A stretch of DNA of 62,246 nt, taken from NCBI GenBank assembly GCA_947466075.1, contig CANIBP010000039.1, positions 1 to 62,246 on the forward strand. Direction: 5' to 3'. The notes under the pieces are model-generated. The model did not search any database and had not been told where the DNA came from. It saw only the letters and a list, made by a program, of their open reading frames with translations. Below are positions 16,868 through 25,755 of the stretch, piece by piece. The DNA is from Verrucomicrobiaceae bacterium (lineage in GTDB: Bacteria > Verrucomicrobiota > Verrucomicrobiia > Verrucomicrobiales > Verrucomicrobiaceae). The position numbers and the translations under genes are program-made. Each line of letters opens with the position of its first letter. Within the stretch, counting starts at the first letter, position 1.

Positions 16868-18015
16868 GACACTCGATGAACCTCGCGCGATTTTTTCTCT
16901 TCTTCGTCGTCACCGCCTTCGCCCGCGGGCAGGGCCAGCCATTGCTCTACACTGTCCCATTCAAGGCTGGCGATGAAGGCGCGAAGATTTACCGCATCCC
17001 GGCCATCTGGTGGCTGCCGAAGAAGCCGTTGATGGCGTTTGCCGAGCGTCGCATGGAGCAGCGGCGCATGTTTGGCGATGTGGACATCGTCCTGCGACGC
17101 AGCTTGGACCATGGGCAGACGTGGGAGCCGCAGCAAGTGATCGCCAATCTCGAACGTGATACCTGTGGCAATCCCTGCGTCGTTCAGGATGCGTCAAACG
17201 GTCGTCTGTGGCTCGCTTTCACCCGCAGTCGCAATCAGGACACCGAGGAAGACATCGTCGCTGCGAAAGTGCCCGGCACCGGCGTGTGGATCACGCACAG
17301 CGATGACGACGGCACCACTTGGGCTACGCCACGTGACATCTCCGCCACGGCACGAAAGCCAAACTGGGGCTGGTATGGCACTGGGCCGGGCCAAGGCTTG
17401 TTTTTGCGCGGTGGAGCCTCCAAGCCGGATCGACTCCTCGTTCCGGCCTATCACACCGAGGACGGCGTGTATCGGACACATATGCTCTTTTCCGACGATC
17501 ATGGCGAGACCTGGCAAATCGGCGCGGATGTCGCCGATCACACCAGCGAGCCGCAGGTCATCGAAATGGACAGCCACACGCTTTTGATGAACGCACGCAC
17601 CATTTCCGGCCACGGCAGCACGCGCACGCTCATCGTGAGCAAAGATCGCGGCACCACTTGGCAGCCCGCTCAGGAAATGGCTGCGCTAGTGGAGAACAAT
17701 TGCCAGGGCTGCATCTACAAGTGCTTCCGCAACGGCTCAAACGGTCAATACGACTGGATTTTCAGTCATCCGATCAGTTCCGGCCGCACAGGAGTCCACG
17801 CATGGATCAGCGATGACGAAGGCAAGTCCTGGCCCTCAGCGCAGATGCTCTGGAGCGGCCCCAGTGCCTACACCAGCATGGTGCGCGTCCAGGGCGGTCT
17901 CGTCGGCATGCTCATCGAATGCGGCACGAAAGACGTGTATGAACAGATCGCCTTCGTGAAGTTCGCACCCGAATGGCTAAAGGCGCGCAAGGCACCAGCA
18001 CCAGCATCGAAATGA
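16864..18015 (+). CDS. Exo-alpha-sialidase / BNR-repeat protein (GH33-like)
   Basis: The 383-residue product has an N-terminal signal peptide (cut near ARG). It shows a YRIPAI motif with R44, the first of the three arginines that hold the sialate carboxylate, and at least five Asp-box (S-x-D-x-G-x-T/S-W) repeats: SLDHGQTW, SDDDGTTW, SDDHGETW, SKDRGTTW and SDDEGKSW. This is the six-bladed propeller of sialidases (EC 3.2.1.18). Family members include enzymes on other substrates, so activity on sialic acid is likely but not certain. It overlaps the DUF2920 gene upstream and the DUF4838 gene downstream by ATGA junctions, indicating a tight three-gene unit. Confidence 0.8.
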   Translation: MRHSMNLARFFLFFVVTAFARGQGQPLLYTVPFKAGDEGAKIYRIPAIWWLPKKPLMAFAERRMEQRRMFGDVDIVLRRSLDHGQTWEPQQVIANLERDTCGNPCVVQDASNGRLWLAFTRSRNQDTEEDIVAAKVPGTGVWITHSDDDGTTWATPRDISATARKPNWGWYGTGPGQGLFLRGGASKPDRLLVPAYHTEDGVYRTHMLFSDDHGETWQIGADVADHTSEPQVIEMDSHTLLMNARTISGHGSTRTLIVSKDRGTTWQPAQEMAALVENNCQGCIYKCFRNGSNGQYDWIFSHPISSGRTGVHAWISDDEGKSWPSAQMLWSGPSAYTSMVRVQGGLVGMLIECGTKDVYEQIAFVKFAPEWLKARKAPAPASK

Positions 18016-19832
18016 ATCACGCCTTCTGCTTCACCATCGTCTTGATGCTCACGTTGCAGGCACAGTCTGCTGATCCGCAAATCACTCTAGTCGATCAGCA
18101 CAAGACCTCATATGTCATCCATCATGCTATGGATGCTCCTGAGACGGCAAAGCTAGCCGCGCTGGAGCTGCAGCAGACGATTCAGAAGTCCACGGGTGTG
18201 TTGCTGGCACTCACGAATGAGTCAGTGACGACTCCGGCGATTCGAGTCGTATCGTATGGCAAGCTGCCGCAGGATGGCTTTGAGATTCGCCGTCTTGGAA
18301 TGGATATTATCATCGCCGGGAATGATGATCTCATCACGACAAAGCCCAATACTTGGTTCGTGCCGAGTCATGGCACGTTGTTTGGCGCGATGGAGTTTCT
18401 GGAGCGATATGTTGGTGTGCGCTGGCTTTTCCCCGGAGAGCTTGGCGAGGACGTGCCGCATCATGAGACGCTGCGGGTGGCGATCACGGAGCCAATTCGT
18501 GGGGTGCCTGCTTTTGCTGCGCGGCAGCTTACGGGTATCGGCGAGAGCGATCCTGGCGCGAGTCTGCGTCGGAAAACGGCCATCGAGTGGATGAAGCGTC
18601 AGCGCCTGACGAATGCGCTGCACCCTTTCCTGACTGGCTATGGACACTCGTGGGATGATTACCTCAAGCCTGCCGACATGGAGGCGCATCCTGAATGGAA
18701 GTCGTCGAACGGTGAGGCTGTGCGCAAAGGCAAGGTGATGTTCTTTTGCACGACGGCTCCCGGCGTGGTGGAGTTGTTTGCCAAGCGCGTGATCGAGACA
18801 ATGGATCGTAATCCGACACGCGAGATGTCGAGCATCTCACCCACGGATGGCGGCGGCTTTTGTTTGTGCGAGCGCTGTTCGAAGCTAGTCACCACCGATC
18901 CCCACGGCAAAAAGAATCATGCTGTGGCGATTCTGACGTTCTACAAACAGATAGCCGAGATCATCGAGCGTGAGCGTCCCGGTCGGCGGCTTGGCGGCTT
19001 CGTGTATTACAACTACCAGTATCCGCCGCCGGAAGCGCCGAAGCTTCCGGACAATCTCTCCCTCTGCTGGGCACCACTGAACTACTATGGCTATGGGTTG
19101 CTCAAGCCGCTGTATCGCGCCGAGTTTGAGGGTGTGATGCAACGCTGGTGTGAGATCACGCCCCACTTCTACTACCACAATTACTCCACCTGGATGCGCA
19201 GCTACCACGGCGCACCGCTGCCGGTGAGCATCGACATCTTGAAGCGTGAACTACCCGCGGCTGCACGCAACAAGGCCTGGGGCGCACGCATGATTGGCAC
19301 CAATGCCTGGGGTGCGAATGCGCCGATCAACTACCTGGTGGCCAAGCAACTCTGGAACGCGCAACTCAATGTCAGTGCCACGCTCGACGAGTGGCTGCAG
19401 CGTGCCTATGGCCCCGGCTGGAAGCACATGCGGCAGATGCATGATGAACTCGATGCCAGGATGCTCGCGCACAAGGAAGCGCAGTCACCGATCTACAATG
19501 GCGGCCAGTATGAAGCCAACGAACCGGTGATGAAGGCCATCTACGCGCCGCTGTTTGCCTCTATCGAGCAGCACTACCGCGACACGCTAGCGCAATGTGC
19601 CACCGACACGCAGCGTCAAAGACTCGCCATGCTCGGCGACAATCTCATTCTGCTTCACCACGCTCTGCGGAAAGCATCGCTCATCGCAGATGATGGCAAG
19701 TCCATCTTCCATCGCGATGACGCTGCGTTTGCGACCTTCCTCAAAGAAATGGAGTCCACCATGAGTCTGCATTCCGACGGCAAGGGCTTGGACCACGGAC
19801 CGATCTGGAAGGACCAGTATGGTGGGCCATAG
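18012..19832 (+). CDS. Secreted DUF4838 protein
   Basis: The start at 18012 overlaps the sialidase stop (ATGA) and yields 606 residues with a signal peptide (MNHAFCFTIVLMLTLQAQSA). The N-terminal domain has the GH67-N pattern (AALELQQTIQKSTG, then GAMEFLERYVGVRWLFPGE). The DUF4838 core carries SISPTDGGGFCLCERCSK, the CxCxxC motif shared with three other paralogues, and a YYNYQYPPPE strand. There is no C-terminal jelly-roll, unlike the protein at 10722. Coupling to a sialidase suggests action on the same glycan. It is the last gene before the first regulon promoter. Confidence 0.82.
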   Translation: MNHAFCFTIVLMLTLQAQSADPQITLVDQHKTSYVIHHAMDAPETAKLAALELQQTIQKSTGVLLALTNESVTTPAIRVVSYGKLPQDGFEIRRLGMDIIIAGNDDLITTKPNTWFVPSHGTLFGAMEFLERYVGVRWLFPGELGEDVPHHETLRVAITEPIRGVPAFAARQLTGIGESDPGASLRRKTAIEWMKRQRLTNALHPFLTGYGHSWDDYLKPADMEAHPEWKSSNGEAVRKGKVMFFCTTAPGVVELFAKRVIETMDRNPTREMSSISPTDGGGFCLCERCSKLVTTDPHGKKNHAVAILTFYKQIAEIIERERPGRRLGGFVYYNYQYPPPEAPKLPDNLSLCWAPLNYYGYGLLKPLYRAEFEGVMQRWCEITPHFYYHNYSTWMRSYHGAPLPVSIDILKRELPAAARNKAWGARMIGTNAWGANAPINYLVAKQLWNAQLNVSATLDEWLQRAYGPGWKHMRQMHDELDARMLAHKEAQSPIYNGGQYEANEPVMKAIYAPLFASIEQHYRDTLAQCATDTQRQRLAMLGDNLILLHHALRKASLIADDGKSIFHRDDAAFATFLKEMESTMSLHSDGKGLDHGPIWKDQYGGP

Positions 19833-19891
19833 TCGATCAGACACATGATGACGAACCTCCTTCACTCACCTTTGACGGAGTGCTTCGCCAC

Positions 19892-19966
19892 TTTAGCCTG
19901 AGCGTAAGCGTCTTTACTTTAGTGGTGCAAAGAAAGCGGAGAAAAGGGGGCACGTCAGGCTGTATT
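19892..19966 (+). promoter_or_regulatory. Regulon promoter, copy 1 (upstream of the M15 peptidase)
   Basis: The region carries TTTAGCCTGAGCGTAAGC, then CTTTACTTTAGTGG, and TGTATT at 19961. The element aligns without gaps to copies at 21865 and 32229. GAGCGTAA (from 19900) and TGTATT (from 19961) are 61 bp apart in each. GTAA-N6-TTAC is a dyad of the kind bound by LysR-type regulators; TGTATT may be the -10 box. The ATG of the M15 gene is 47 bases after TGTATT. Of the three copies this one differs most. Confidence 0.6.
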
Positions 19967-20007
19967 GATGAGCCTCTGCCAATCCGCCTTCATTTTCCTT
20001 TCAACCC

Positions 20008-20856
20008 ATGAACACCTCCATCAACGACGAAGCCGCACACCGTGCGTATTGGACCGAACAAATGGAGGCGGGTTACGCCATCGTGCAGAAGCTCATCGAG
20101 TTCCCCGTGAACGAATGCGGCGAGCGCTTCGCCTCCATTCCTGACGCCGCTGCCGCTGCGAATGTGGAGATGCTGTTCTCCACCAGCAAGATCGCAGGCG
20201 ATCTGGATCGCGTTTACTTCCTGCGCGAAAGCCTCGTGCGCGATGTCATCACCATTGGTCGCGAAATGAACGAGCGTGGCTGGATTCTGAAAATCGAGGA
20301 CGGCTTCCGTTCGCTGGAGATGCAACGCCAACTCGTGCGCAAGCCTTCCGTCTTCGACACCGTGCTCAAAAAGACCATGTGGGAACTCGGCGGCGAGATT
20401 CCAACGCCTGAAATGATGTTCCGACGCGCCATCGTGCTCACGGCCAATATGCCGAAGATCGGCGCGCACATGTCCGGCTCCGCCATCGACATCTCCGTCT
20501 TCCGTCGTGATGACGGCACGGAAGTCTGGCGCGGCTATCCGTATCTCGAAATGAGCGAATGCACGCCAATGCGCTCGCCCTTCGTCGCGCCCGAGCACGT
20601 CGCCACGCGGCTCGATATCTGCGCGATGATGGAGAAGCACGGCTTCATTCATTTCCCCTTTGAGTTCTGGCACTTCGACAAGAACGACGCTGGCATGCAC
20701 ATCCTCACCGGCAATCCCGCGCCCTGCCGCTTCGGCCCCGTGAATTGGGACTCGGTCACGAATGAGGTGACACCCGTCGAAGATCCTCTCGCGCTGCTCA
20801 ATCCGCTTTCAGTGATCGAGAGCGAGATCGCGGCGGCTTTGGAACGGGTGGCGTAG
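20008..20856 (+). CDS. VanX-like D,D-dipeptidase family protein (peptidase M15D)
   Basis: The 282-residue protein has no signal peptide, so it acts in the cytoplasm. It carries the M15 zinc motif H154-x6-D161 in GAHMSGSAIDIS and the catalytic E219-x-W-H222 in FEFWHF. R101 in DGFRSLEM matches the arginine of VanX that stabilises the transition state. VanX proteins are about 200 residues, so this one carries an N-terminal extension of about 80. VanX cleaves D-Ala-D-Ala; here the gene stands apart from any resistance operon and shares a promoter with a catabolic operon, so another small D-amino-acid amide is equally possible. It is followed by a strong palindrome and the convergent regulator gene. 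Confidence 0.8.
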   Translation: MNTSINDEAAHRAYWTEQMEAGYAIVQKLIEFPVNECGERFASIPDAAAAANVEMLFSTSKIAGDLDRVYFLRESLVRDVITIGREMNERGWILKIEDGFRSLEMQRQLVRKPSVFDTVLKKTMWELGGEIPTPEMMFRRAIVLTANMPKIGAHMSGSAIDISVFRRDDGTEVWRGYPYLEMSECTPMRSPFVAPEHVATRLDICAMMEKHGFIHFPFEFWHFDKNDAGMHILTGNPAPCRFGPVNWDSVTNEVTPVEDPLALLNPLSVIESEIAAALERVA

Positions 20857-20871
20857 AGTGGTCTGCAGCAG

Positions 20872-20903
20872 AGTGGTCCGCACAGTCCTCTGTGCGGACC
20901 ACT
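20872..20903. repeat. Perfect 14-bp palindrome between convergent genes (REP-like, possible bidirectional terminator)
   Basis: AGTGGTCCGCACAG at 20872-20885 and CTGTGCGGACCACT at 20890-20903 pair perfectly across a TCCT loop. A partial echo (GAGTGGTCTGCAGCA) lies just upstream from 20857. There is no T run, so the element may be a REP-like mobile palindrome rather than a classic terminator, though it sits exactly between converging genes. Confidence 0.65.
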
Positions 20904-20910
20904 TTGGCAC

Positions 20911-21856
20911 TCAAGCGCCCTCAAACGACCGTTCTACGAGCTCCCGAAACTCCTTCACGTGCGGCAGCTCAAAACGGCCCTGTCTTTGCAGCAGAACCAG
21001 ATCTTCATAGCCGAAGAGCCGACTCACATCGCGCCAGATGAGCTGGGGTTGTCCACGCTTGGGCACCAACCGCTTCACCTCACCGGGGGCCAGCAGGGCG
21101 ACTCCGAAGCCCATGGCCACATATTTGGTAATCATCGGCACGCTCGAGGCACTTATGGCGATGTTGAGCTGGTTTAGCACACCGGTATTGGCAAAGGTGA
21201 GATCTACCTGGGAGCGGTCGGAGGTGTCCTCGCTGCTGAGCACGAGCGGATGTTGGGCGATCTGCTTCACGGTGAGCTTTTTCGTTGTGGCTAAAACGTG
21301 GTCCGCCGGGCAAAGCAGATGAATGGGATAGCGTGTGAGACGGTGCAGGCTCACCGAAGTCGGCAGTGCATCGCCGGTGGTCATGCCGATGATGGCGATA
21401 TCGGCCTGTGCGGCTAGCAGTGCTGCGAGGGCTCCGCGCGAGGGCGCATTCCATGAGTCGGAGGCCTACGTTGGGAAATTGTTTGCGATAACGCGTCACG
21501 GGATCGGGCAGGGCATCGTTGAGCACACCAGCGGGCGCGGCGACGGTGAGTCTGCGCGGGGCTTTGCCTTGCCTGTCGTCGAAGACCGAGCGCAGCGACA
21601 GGAAGCTCTCGACCATTGGCTCGGCCATCTACACGAGCAGCCGTCCGTCTTCTGTCAGCACCACCTGCTGGCCCTGTGTGTCCACGAGTTGCACACCGAA
21701 CTCCTCCTCCAGCGCCCGCACCTGCCGCCACGCGGAGACGACGGACATTTTCAACGCGGCTGCCACGGCGGAGAAGGTTTTCTGACGCGACAGCTCCACC
21801 AAGGCACGAAGCTGACGGAAGCGGAGTTCTTTGAAAAAGCGGCGGCCGGTTTTCAT
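20911..21856 (-). pseudogene. LysR-type transcriptional regulator, disrupted by a stop and a frameshift
   Basis: The minus strand from 21856 encodes MKTGRRFFKELRFRQLRALV, then a winged-helix segment (KTFSAVAAALKMSVVSAWRQVRALEEEF) typical of LysR-type DNA-binding domains. The frame meets TAG at 21631-21629 right after GRLLV, and goes on in the same frame with MAEPMVESFLSLRSV. Near 21432 one extra base shifts the reading: the ligand-binding domain continues in another frame as GALAALLAAQADIAIIG to the TGA at 20911. Both defects are visible directly. It is divergent to the amidohydrolase operon with the shared promoter between them, the normal place for an LTTR that controls its neighbour. If the defects are real, the regulon has lost its regulator or uses another. 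Confidence 0.75.
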
Positions 21857-21864
21857 GGGATGGG

Positions 21865-21940
21865 TTTTAGCCCGAGCGTAAACAACTTTACTTTATTGGT
21901 CACAAATTACTCGCGCAAATGCGGGTGTTTCGGTTGTATT
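21865..21940 (+). promoter_or_regulatory. Regulon promoter, copy 2 (between regulator and amidohydrolase operon)
   Basis: The 95-base gap between the divergent regulator and the operon contains TTTTAGCCCGAGCGTAAAC, CTTTACTTTATTGG and TGTATT at 21935. GTAAA-N4-TTTAC is a perfect dyad. The distance from GAGCGTAA (21874) to TGTATT is 61 bp, as in the other two copies. This is the ancestral-looking copy, since it sits in the standard divergent LTTR position. A first ATG (21952) lies 17 bases after TGTATT. Confidence 0.7.
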
Positions 21941-21951
21941 TCACCTCACAC

Positions 21952-21999
21952 ATGAAACTCATTGGCATGCCCATCCCTCTCCCCACCAATGATCATTGA
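21952..21999 (+). other. Short upstream ORF of 15 codons overlapping the amidohydrolase start
   Basis: The first ATG after the promoter starts MKLIGMPIPLPTNDH and stops at TGA 21997-21999, overlapping the amidohydrolase ATG at 21989 in another frame. The ATGAAACT at its start is also present at the start of the gene behind promoter copy 3, so it may be the vestige of an older start. It could couple translation to the next gene. No function can be claimed. Confidence 0.3.
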
Positions 22000-22963
22000 C
22001 TGCCACAACCACCTCGGCGCTGACTTGCTGTTTTATTTGCACGGCGATTTCCCTTATGCCCAGCAACTCGTCCAAATGAAGCAGGAAGGCGGCGCGCTTG
22101 GCGTTACACATTGGGTCGCCTTTCCGTTCGTGAGCTATGCGGCCATGGATGTCACCCAGTTCCGCACTGGCGGCGTCAGCTTTGGCAAAGGCGGACTTGA
22201 AACCGTGCCCTATGCCTTTGAGAATCGCCGCCTGCTTGAGGAATGCCAGAAGCTCTTTCCTGAGGAAGGAAAACGGGTGCTCCCATTCGTCATGGTGGAT
22301 CCCATGCGTAGCACGGATGCGCAGGCCGCCGAACTCATCAAACTCCGCAGCGAATACCGATTCTACGGCATCAAGATCCAAAGTACCATCATCCAGGCCG
22401 ACATCAAACGTCTGGCAAATGAAGGCAAAGTCTTCCTCGACCTCGCTCGCGAATGGGATGTGCCCTTCATCATTCACAGCAGCGTGGCCAAGGATGACCT
22501 TTGGGCGCAGGCGCACGACATCATCGACATCGCCGAAGCCAATCCCGACATTCGCTTCTGCGCCGCGCATTCGTGTCGTTACGACAAGGAATGCCTCGAC
22601 CGTATCCAAGCGCTGCCAAACGCCTGGTTCGACAACTCTGCCCACTGCATCCACTGCGTCGGCGCTGTCGATGATCTTCCCTACATCGCCCCACGGGAGC
22701 GCCGTTTTGATAGTGACTATAGCGATCCCGGCCGTGTCATTGCTGATCTCGCCGCCGCTTATCCTCACAAATTCCTATGGGGCAGTGATTCACCCTTCTA
22801 CAGCTATGCCGCAGAGATCAGCGGCAAGGTGCTGAAGCTCATCAGCACCTACGAAAAGGAGATGACCGCCCTCAGAGCCGCTGGTGACGAGGTCGTGACC
22901 CGCATCGCCTGCACGAACACGCTCAAATACCTCAAGCTCCAGGATGAAAGCATTCTCACTTAG
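21989..22963 (+). CDS. Amidohydrolase family protein (amidohydrolase_2, TIM barrel)
   Basis: The start at 21989 gives MIIDCHNHLG, with H6 and H8 as the first metal-binding pair of the amidohydrolase_2 family. Later motifs are VPFIIHSSV, FCAAHSCRYD and LWGSDSPF, giving the remaining histidines and the aspartate. The product is 324 residues and cytoplasmic. This family includes sugar lactonases, for example L-rhamnono- or fucono-lactonases, and decarboxylases such as ACMSD. In a setting with three dehydrogenases and two keto-acid aldolases, a lactonase role is attractive but only an inference. A TTG start at 21962 would add nine residues. The last 20 bases overlap the next gene. Confidence 0.78.
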   Translation: MIIDCHNHLGADLLFYLHGDFPYAQQLVQMKQEGGALGVTHWVAFPFVSYAAMDVTQFRTGGVSFGKGGLETVPYAFENRRLLEECQKLFPEEGKRVLPFVMVDPMRSTDAQAAELIKLRSEYRFYGIKIQSTIIQADIKRLANEGKVFLDLAREWDVPFIIHSSVAKDDLWAQAHDIIDIAEANPDIRFCAAHSCRYDKECLDRIQALPNAWFDNSAHCIHCVGAVDDLPYIAPRERRFDSDYSDPGRVIADLAAAYPHKFLWGSDSPFYSYAAEISGKVLKLISTYEKEMTALRAAGDEVVTRIACTNTLKYLKLQDESILT

Positions 22964-23702
22964 CGGCCACGCCGCCATCGTCACCGGCTCATCGCAAGGC
23001 ATCGGCCTCGCCATCGCGCACGGTCTGCATGAAGCAGGTGCGCGTGTGGTGGCACATGGTCTGCAGGAGCGGCCCGGCGAGCTGCCGGAAGGTGTCACAT
23101 ATATCCCATGCGATCTATGTGACCATGGTGCGTCGGCCAAACTCATCGAGCGTGCCATCGCCGCCGAGCCAGCCTTGGACACGCTTGTTTGCAATGCTGG
23201 CAGCTTCTTCGACGTGCCATTTCTGGAGATGACCGAGGCGCTGTGGGACAAGACGCTGAATCTAAACCTGCGCACGGCGTTCTTCACCGCACAGGCTTTC
23301 GCGCGGCATCTGGTGCGTGCAGGACGCGGCGGCAGCATCGTCATCACGTCTTCCACGAATGGCTTTCAAGCCGAGTCCGACAGCGTGGCCTATGACGTGA
23401 GCAAAGGCGGCCTCGTGATGCTCACCAAATCACTCGCCGTCTCGCTCGCGCCGCATGGCATCCGTGTGAACGGCATCGCGCCCGGCCTCATCAAGACACC
23501 GCTGACCTCCGTGTGGATGGAGTCGCGCGCCAATGACCTGCTCAAGCATTACGAAAAGAAAATCCTGCTTGGCCACGTCGGAAAAGCTGAGGACTGCGCC
23601 GGTGCGGTGACGTTCCTCTGCTCCCCCGCTGCCAGCTATATCACTGGCGAGATTATCGTCATTGATGGCGGGCTCACCACATCCCAAATCGGCAAACCAT
23701 GA
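22944..23702 (+). CDS. SDR family NAD(P)-dependent oxidoreductase
   Basis: This 252-residue protein has the classical short-chain dehydrogenase layout: TGSSQGIG cofactor loop near residue 15, NAG in CNAGSF near 91, S in VITSST near 137 and YDVSK as the Y-x-x-x-K pair. The C-terminus carries ITGEIIVIDGGLTTS, as in FabG-like sugar or 3-oxoacyl reductases. It overlaps the amidohydrolase gene by 20 bases and the next SDR gene by ATGA, so the three are translated together. Substrate unknown; an oxidation of a sugar or sugar acid would fit the operon. Confidence 0.85.
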   Translation: MKAFSLSGHAAIVTGSSQGIGLAIAHGLHEAGARVVAHGLQERPGELPEGVTYIPCDLCDHGASAKLIERAIAAEPALDTLVCNAGSFFDVPFLEMTEALWDKTLNLNLRTAFFTAQAFARHLVRAGRGGSIVITSSTNGFQAESDSVAYDVSKGGLVMLTKSLAVSLAPHGIRVNGIAPGLIKTPLTSVWMESRANDLLKHYEKKILLGHVGKAEDCAGAVTFLCSPAASYITGEIIVIDGGLTTSQIGKP

Positions 23703-24457
23703 GCACACCTTTTTCCCTCCAAAATCGCGACATCTGGGTCATCGGCGCCGCGGGCTATCTCGGTCAGGAAGTCGTTAAACTACTCACCGCACTCGGCGCA
23801 TCCGTCTTGTGTGCCGATCTCCCCGGCAAAGCCCAGCCAGCACCGAATACCACACCTGCTGGCCTTGATGCCGCAGACATCCCCGCGCTCGAAAAATTCA
23901 TCACCGATCAAATCGCTGCACGCGGCGTGCCACATGGCCTCGTCGTCATGACCTATGCCGGCACCGCGAAGAAGTTCGACGAGCTCACTGCTGCCGATTT
24001 CGACCATGCAAACCACGGCAACCTCACCGCCACCTTCACGCTCGCTCGTGCCATCGGTAACGCCATGGCTGAACGCGGCAGCGGCAGCCTGGTGCTCTTC
24101 TCCAGCATGTATGGCACCGTCTCCCCGGACCCGCACATCTATGAATCGCCGATGACTCCGAACCCCGTCGAATACGGCGTCGGCAAAGCTGGCATGCAGC
24201 ACCTCACGCGCTATCTCGCCGTGCATTACGGCAAAAGCGGTGTGCGTTGCAATGCGATCAGCCCTGGCCCCTTCCCCAACCCCAGCGTCCAGCACGATGA
24301 ACCAGCGTTCATCGACCGCTTATCCAAGAAAGTCCCGCTTGGCCGTGTTGGTCAATCACCCGAGATCGCCGGAGCCGTCGCCTTCCTGCTCGGCGACACC
24401 TCCACCTTCATCACGGGTCAAAACCTCGCCGTCGATGGTGGTTGGACCATTTGGTAA
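23699..24457 (+). CDS. SDR family oxidoreductase
   Basis: The 252-residue protein has a variant cofactor loop GAAGYLGQEV instead of TGxxxGIG, an S in VLFSSMYGTVSP and the catalytic Y-G-V-G-K. The final part reads TFITGQNLAVDGGWTIW, standard for this family. The ATG overlaps the preceding SDR stop (ATGA). The region after the catalytic serine (SPDPHIYESPMTPNPVEYGV) resembles SDRs near nonulosonate and sugar-modification genes, but this is a weak clue. Likely acts in the same pathway as its neighbours. Confidence 0.82.
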   Translation: MSTPFSLQNRDIWVIGAAGYLGQEVVKLLTALGASVLCADLPGKAQPAPNTTPAGLDAADIPALEKFITDQIAARGVPHGLVVMTYAGTAKKFDELTAADFDHANHGNLTATFTLARAIGNAMAERGSGSLVLFSSMYGTVSPDPHIYESPMTPNPVEYGVGKAGMQHLTRYLAVHYGKSGVRCNAISPGPFPNPSVQHDEPAFIDRLSKKVPLGRVGQSPEIAGAVAFLLGDTSTFITGQNLAVDGGWTIW

Positions 24458-24471
24458 AACCCGAGACTCTC

Positions 24472-25716
24472 ATGCCCACCACCACACCACCGCTCGACCG
24501 TGCTGCCGACATCCAACCACTGCCAAGGGCGTGGCTCATCGTGGGATTGCTGTGGGGTGTCGGCTGTCTCAACTACCTCGATCGAAACATGCTCACCACG
24601 ATGCGTGCTTCCATCAAGACAGCCATTCCGATGGGAGATGACGATTTCGGCATGTTGTTCACGGTCTTCCTCGTCGTCTATGGCGTGCTCAGTCCCCTGG
24701 GTGGATGGTGCGCGGACCGTTTCAGCCGCAGTCGGGTCATTCTTGTGAGTCTCGCGGTATGGTCGTTGGTGACGTTGGCTACGGCCTATGTTCAGACTTA
24801 TCAGCAACTCCTCGCCACCCGCGTGCTCATGGGAGTCAGTGAGGCCTGTTACATCCCCGCTGCACTGGCCTTGATCGCCGACTATCATCGCGGCAGCACG
24901 CGCTCACTTGCCACAGGCATTCACATGAGCGGCATCTATGCAGGCGTTGCGCTGGGCGGCATGGGTGGCTGGATGGCAGACACGCATGGGTGGTCCTCCG
25001 GCTTCTACACGTTTGGTGCGGTGGGCCTCGCGCTCGCCGCAGTGCTGGCGCTTTTTCTGAAGGATGTGCCGAAAGCGCAGCACGCTAATGCTGGCAACGC
25101 CAACGTTCATCCTGTGGAGACGATCAAGGCGCTCGGTGGCAATGGCACGTTTTGGATCCTCGCCCTGCACTGGGGGCTGCTGGGGTTTGCCGGCTGGGCG
25201 TTCACCACTTGGATGCCGACGTTCCTGGGTGAGCACTTCCACCTTTCCCAGACCAAGGCTGGCTTTACCGCGACAGCATATATGCAGGTCGCTGCGTTTA
25301 TCGGTGTGCTCGTCGGAGGTGCCTGGGCGGATCGTTGGAGCATCACCGCGTTGCGCGGTCGCGTTTGGGTGCCCATGATTGCGCTCACGCTCGCGTCGCC
25401 CTTTGTGTTTCTGACCTCACACACCGAGGCTCTGTGGTTCGCGGTGCTCTGTCTGATTGTCTTTGGTTTCGCACGCGGCTGCTCGGACTCGAACATGATG
25501 CCCATCCTCTGCCAGGTCGCCGAGCCGCAGCAGCGTGCGACGGGCTACGGCATTCTGAACTTCTTCAGTTGCTGCATCGGCGGTGTCGCAGCCTACCTCG
25601 GTGGCTGGCTGAAGGAGCGGCATGTGGACCTCAGTTTGTTACTGATGGGCTCCGCAGCACTGGTGCTGCTCAGCGGCCTGCTCCTAGCTTTCGTGAGGCC
25701 GACACGGCTTGGCTGA
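24472..25716 (+). CDS. MFS transporter (anion:cation symporter-like)
   Basis: The start at 24472 gives 414 residues with about 12 membrane segments. The first loop reads DRNMLTTMRASIKTAIP and the A-motif-like GGWCADRFSRSRV lies between TM2 and TM3, as in the hexuronate/glucarate (ACS) branch of MFS carriers. A second A-like motif (GGAWADRWSITALRGR) marks the second half, supporting the internal duplication of the family. In the operon it is the only importer, so it probably brings the pathway substrate, an acidic sugar, into the cell. A TTG start at 24442 is less likely. Confidence 0.85.
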   Translation: MPTTTPPLDRAADIQPLPRAWLIVGLLWGVGCLNYLDRNMLTTMRASIKTAIPMGDDDFGMLFTVFLVVYGVLSPLGGWCADRFSRSRVILVSLAVWSLVTLATAYVQTYQQLLATRVLMGVSEACYIPAALALIADYHRGSTRSLATGIHMSGIYAGVALGGMGGWMADTHGWSSGFYTFGAVGLALAAVLALFLKDVPKAQHANAGNANVHPVETIKALGGNGTFWILALHWGLLGFAGWAFTTWMPTFLGEHFHLSQTKAGFTATAYMQVAAFIGVLVGGAWADRWSITALRGRVWVPMIALTLASPFVFLTSHTEALWFAVLCLIVFGFARGCSDSNMMPILCQVAEPQQRATGYGILNFFSCCIGGVAAYLGGWLKERHVDLSLLLMGSAALVLLSGLLLAFVRPTRLG

Positions 25717-25755
25717 TAACAATAGATCGCTTCACCAACACCCCTCACTTCACTC

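Noticed and set aside
3504..21631. Reassignment of TAG to an amino acid
   Set aside because: Several intact genes end at TAG (for example 5165 and 13037), and another interruption uses TAA. A changed code would extend normal genes.
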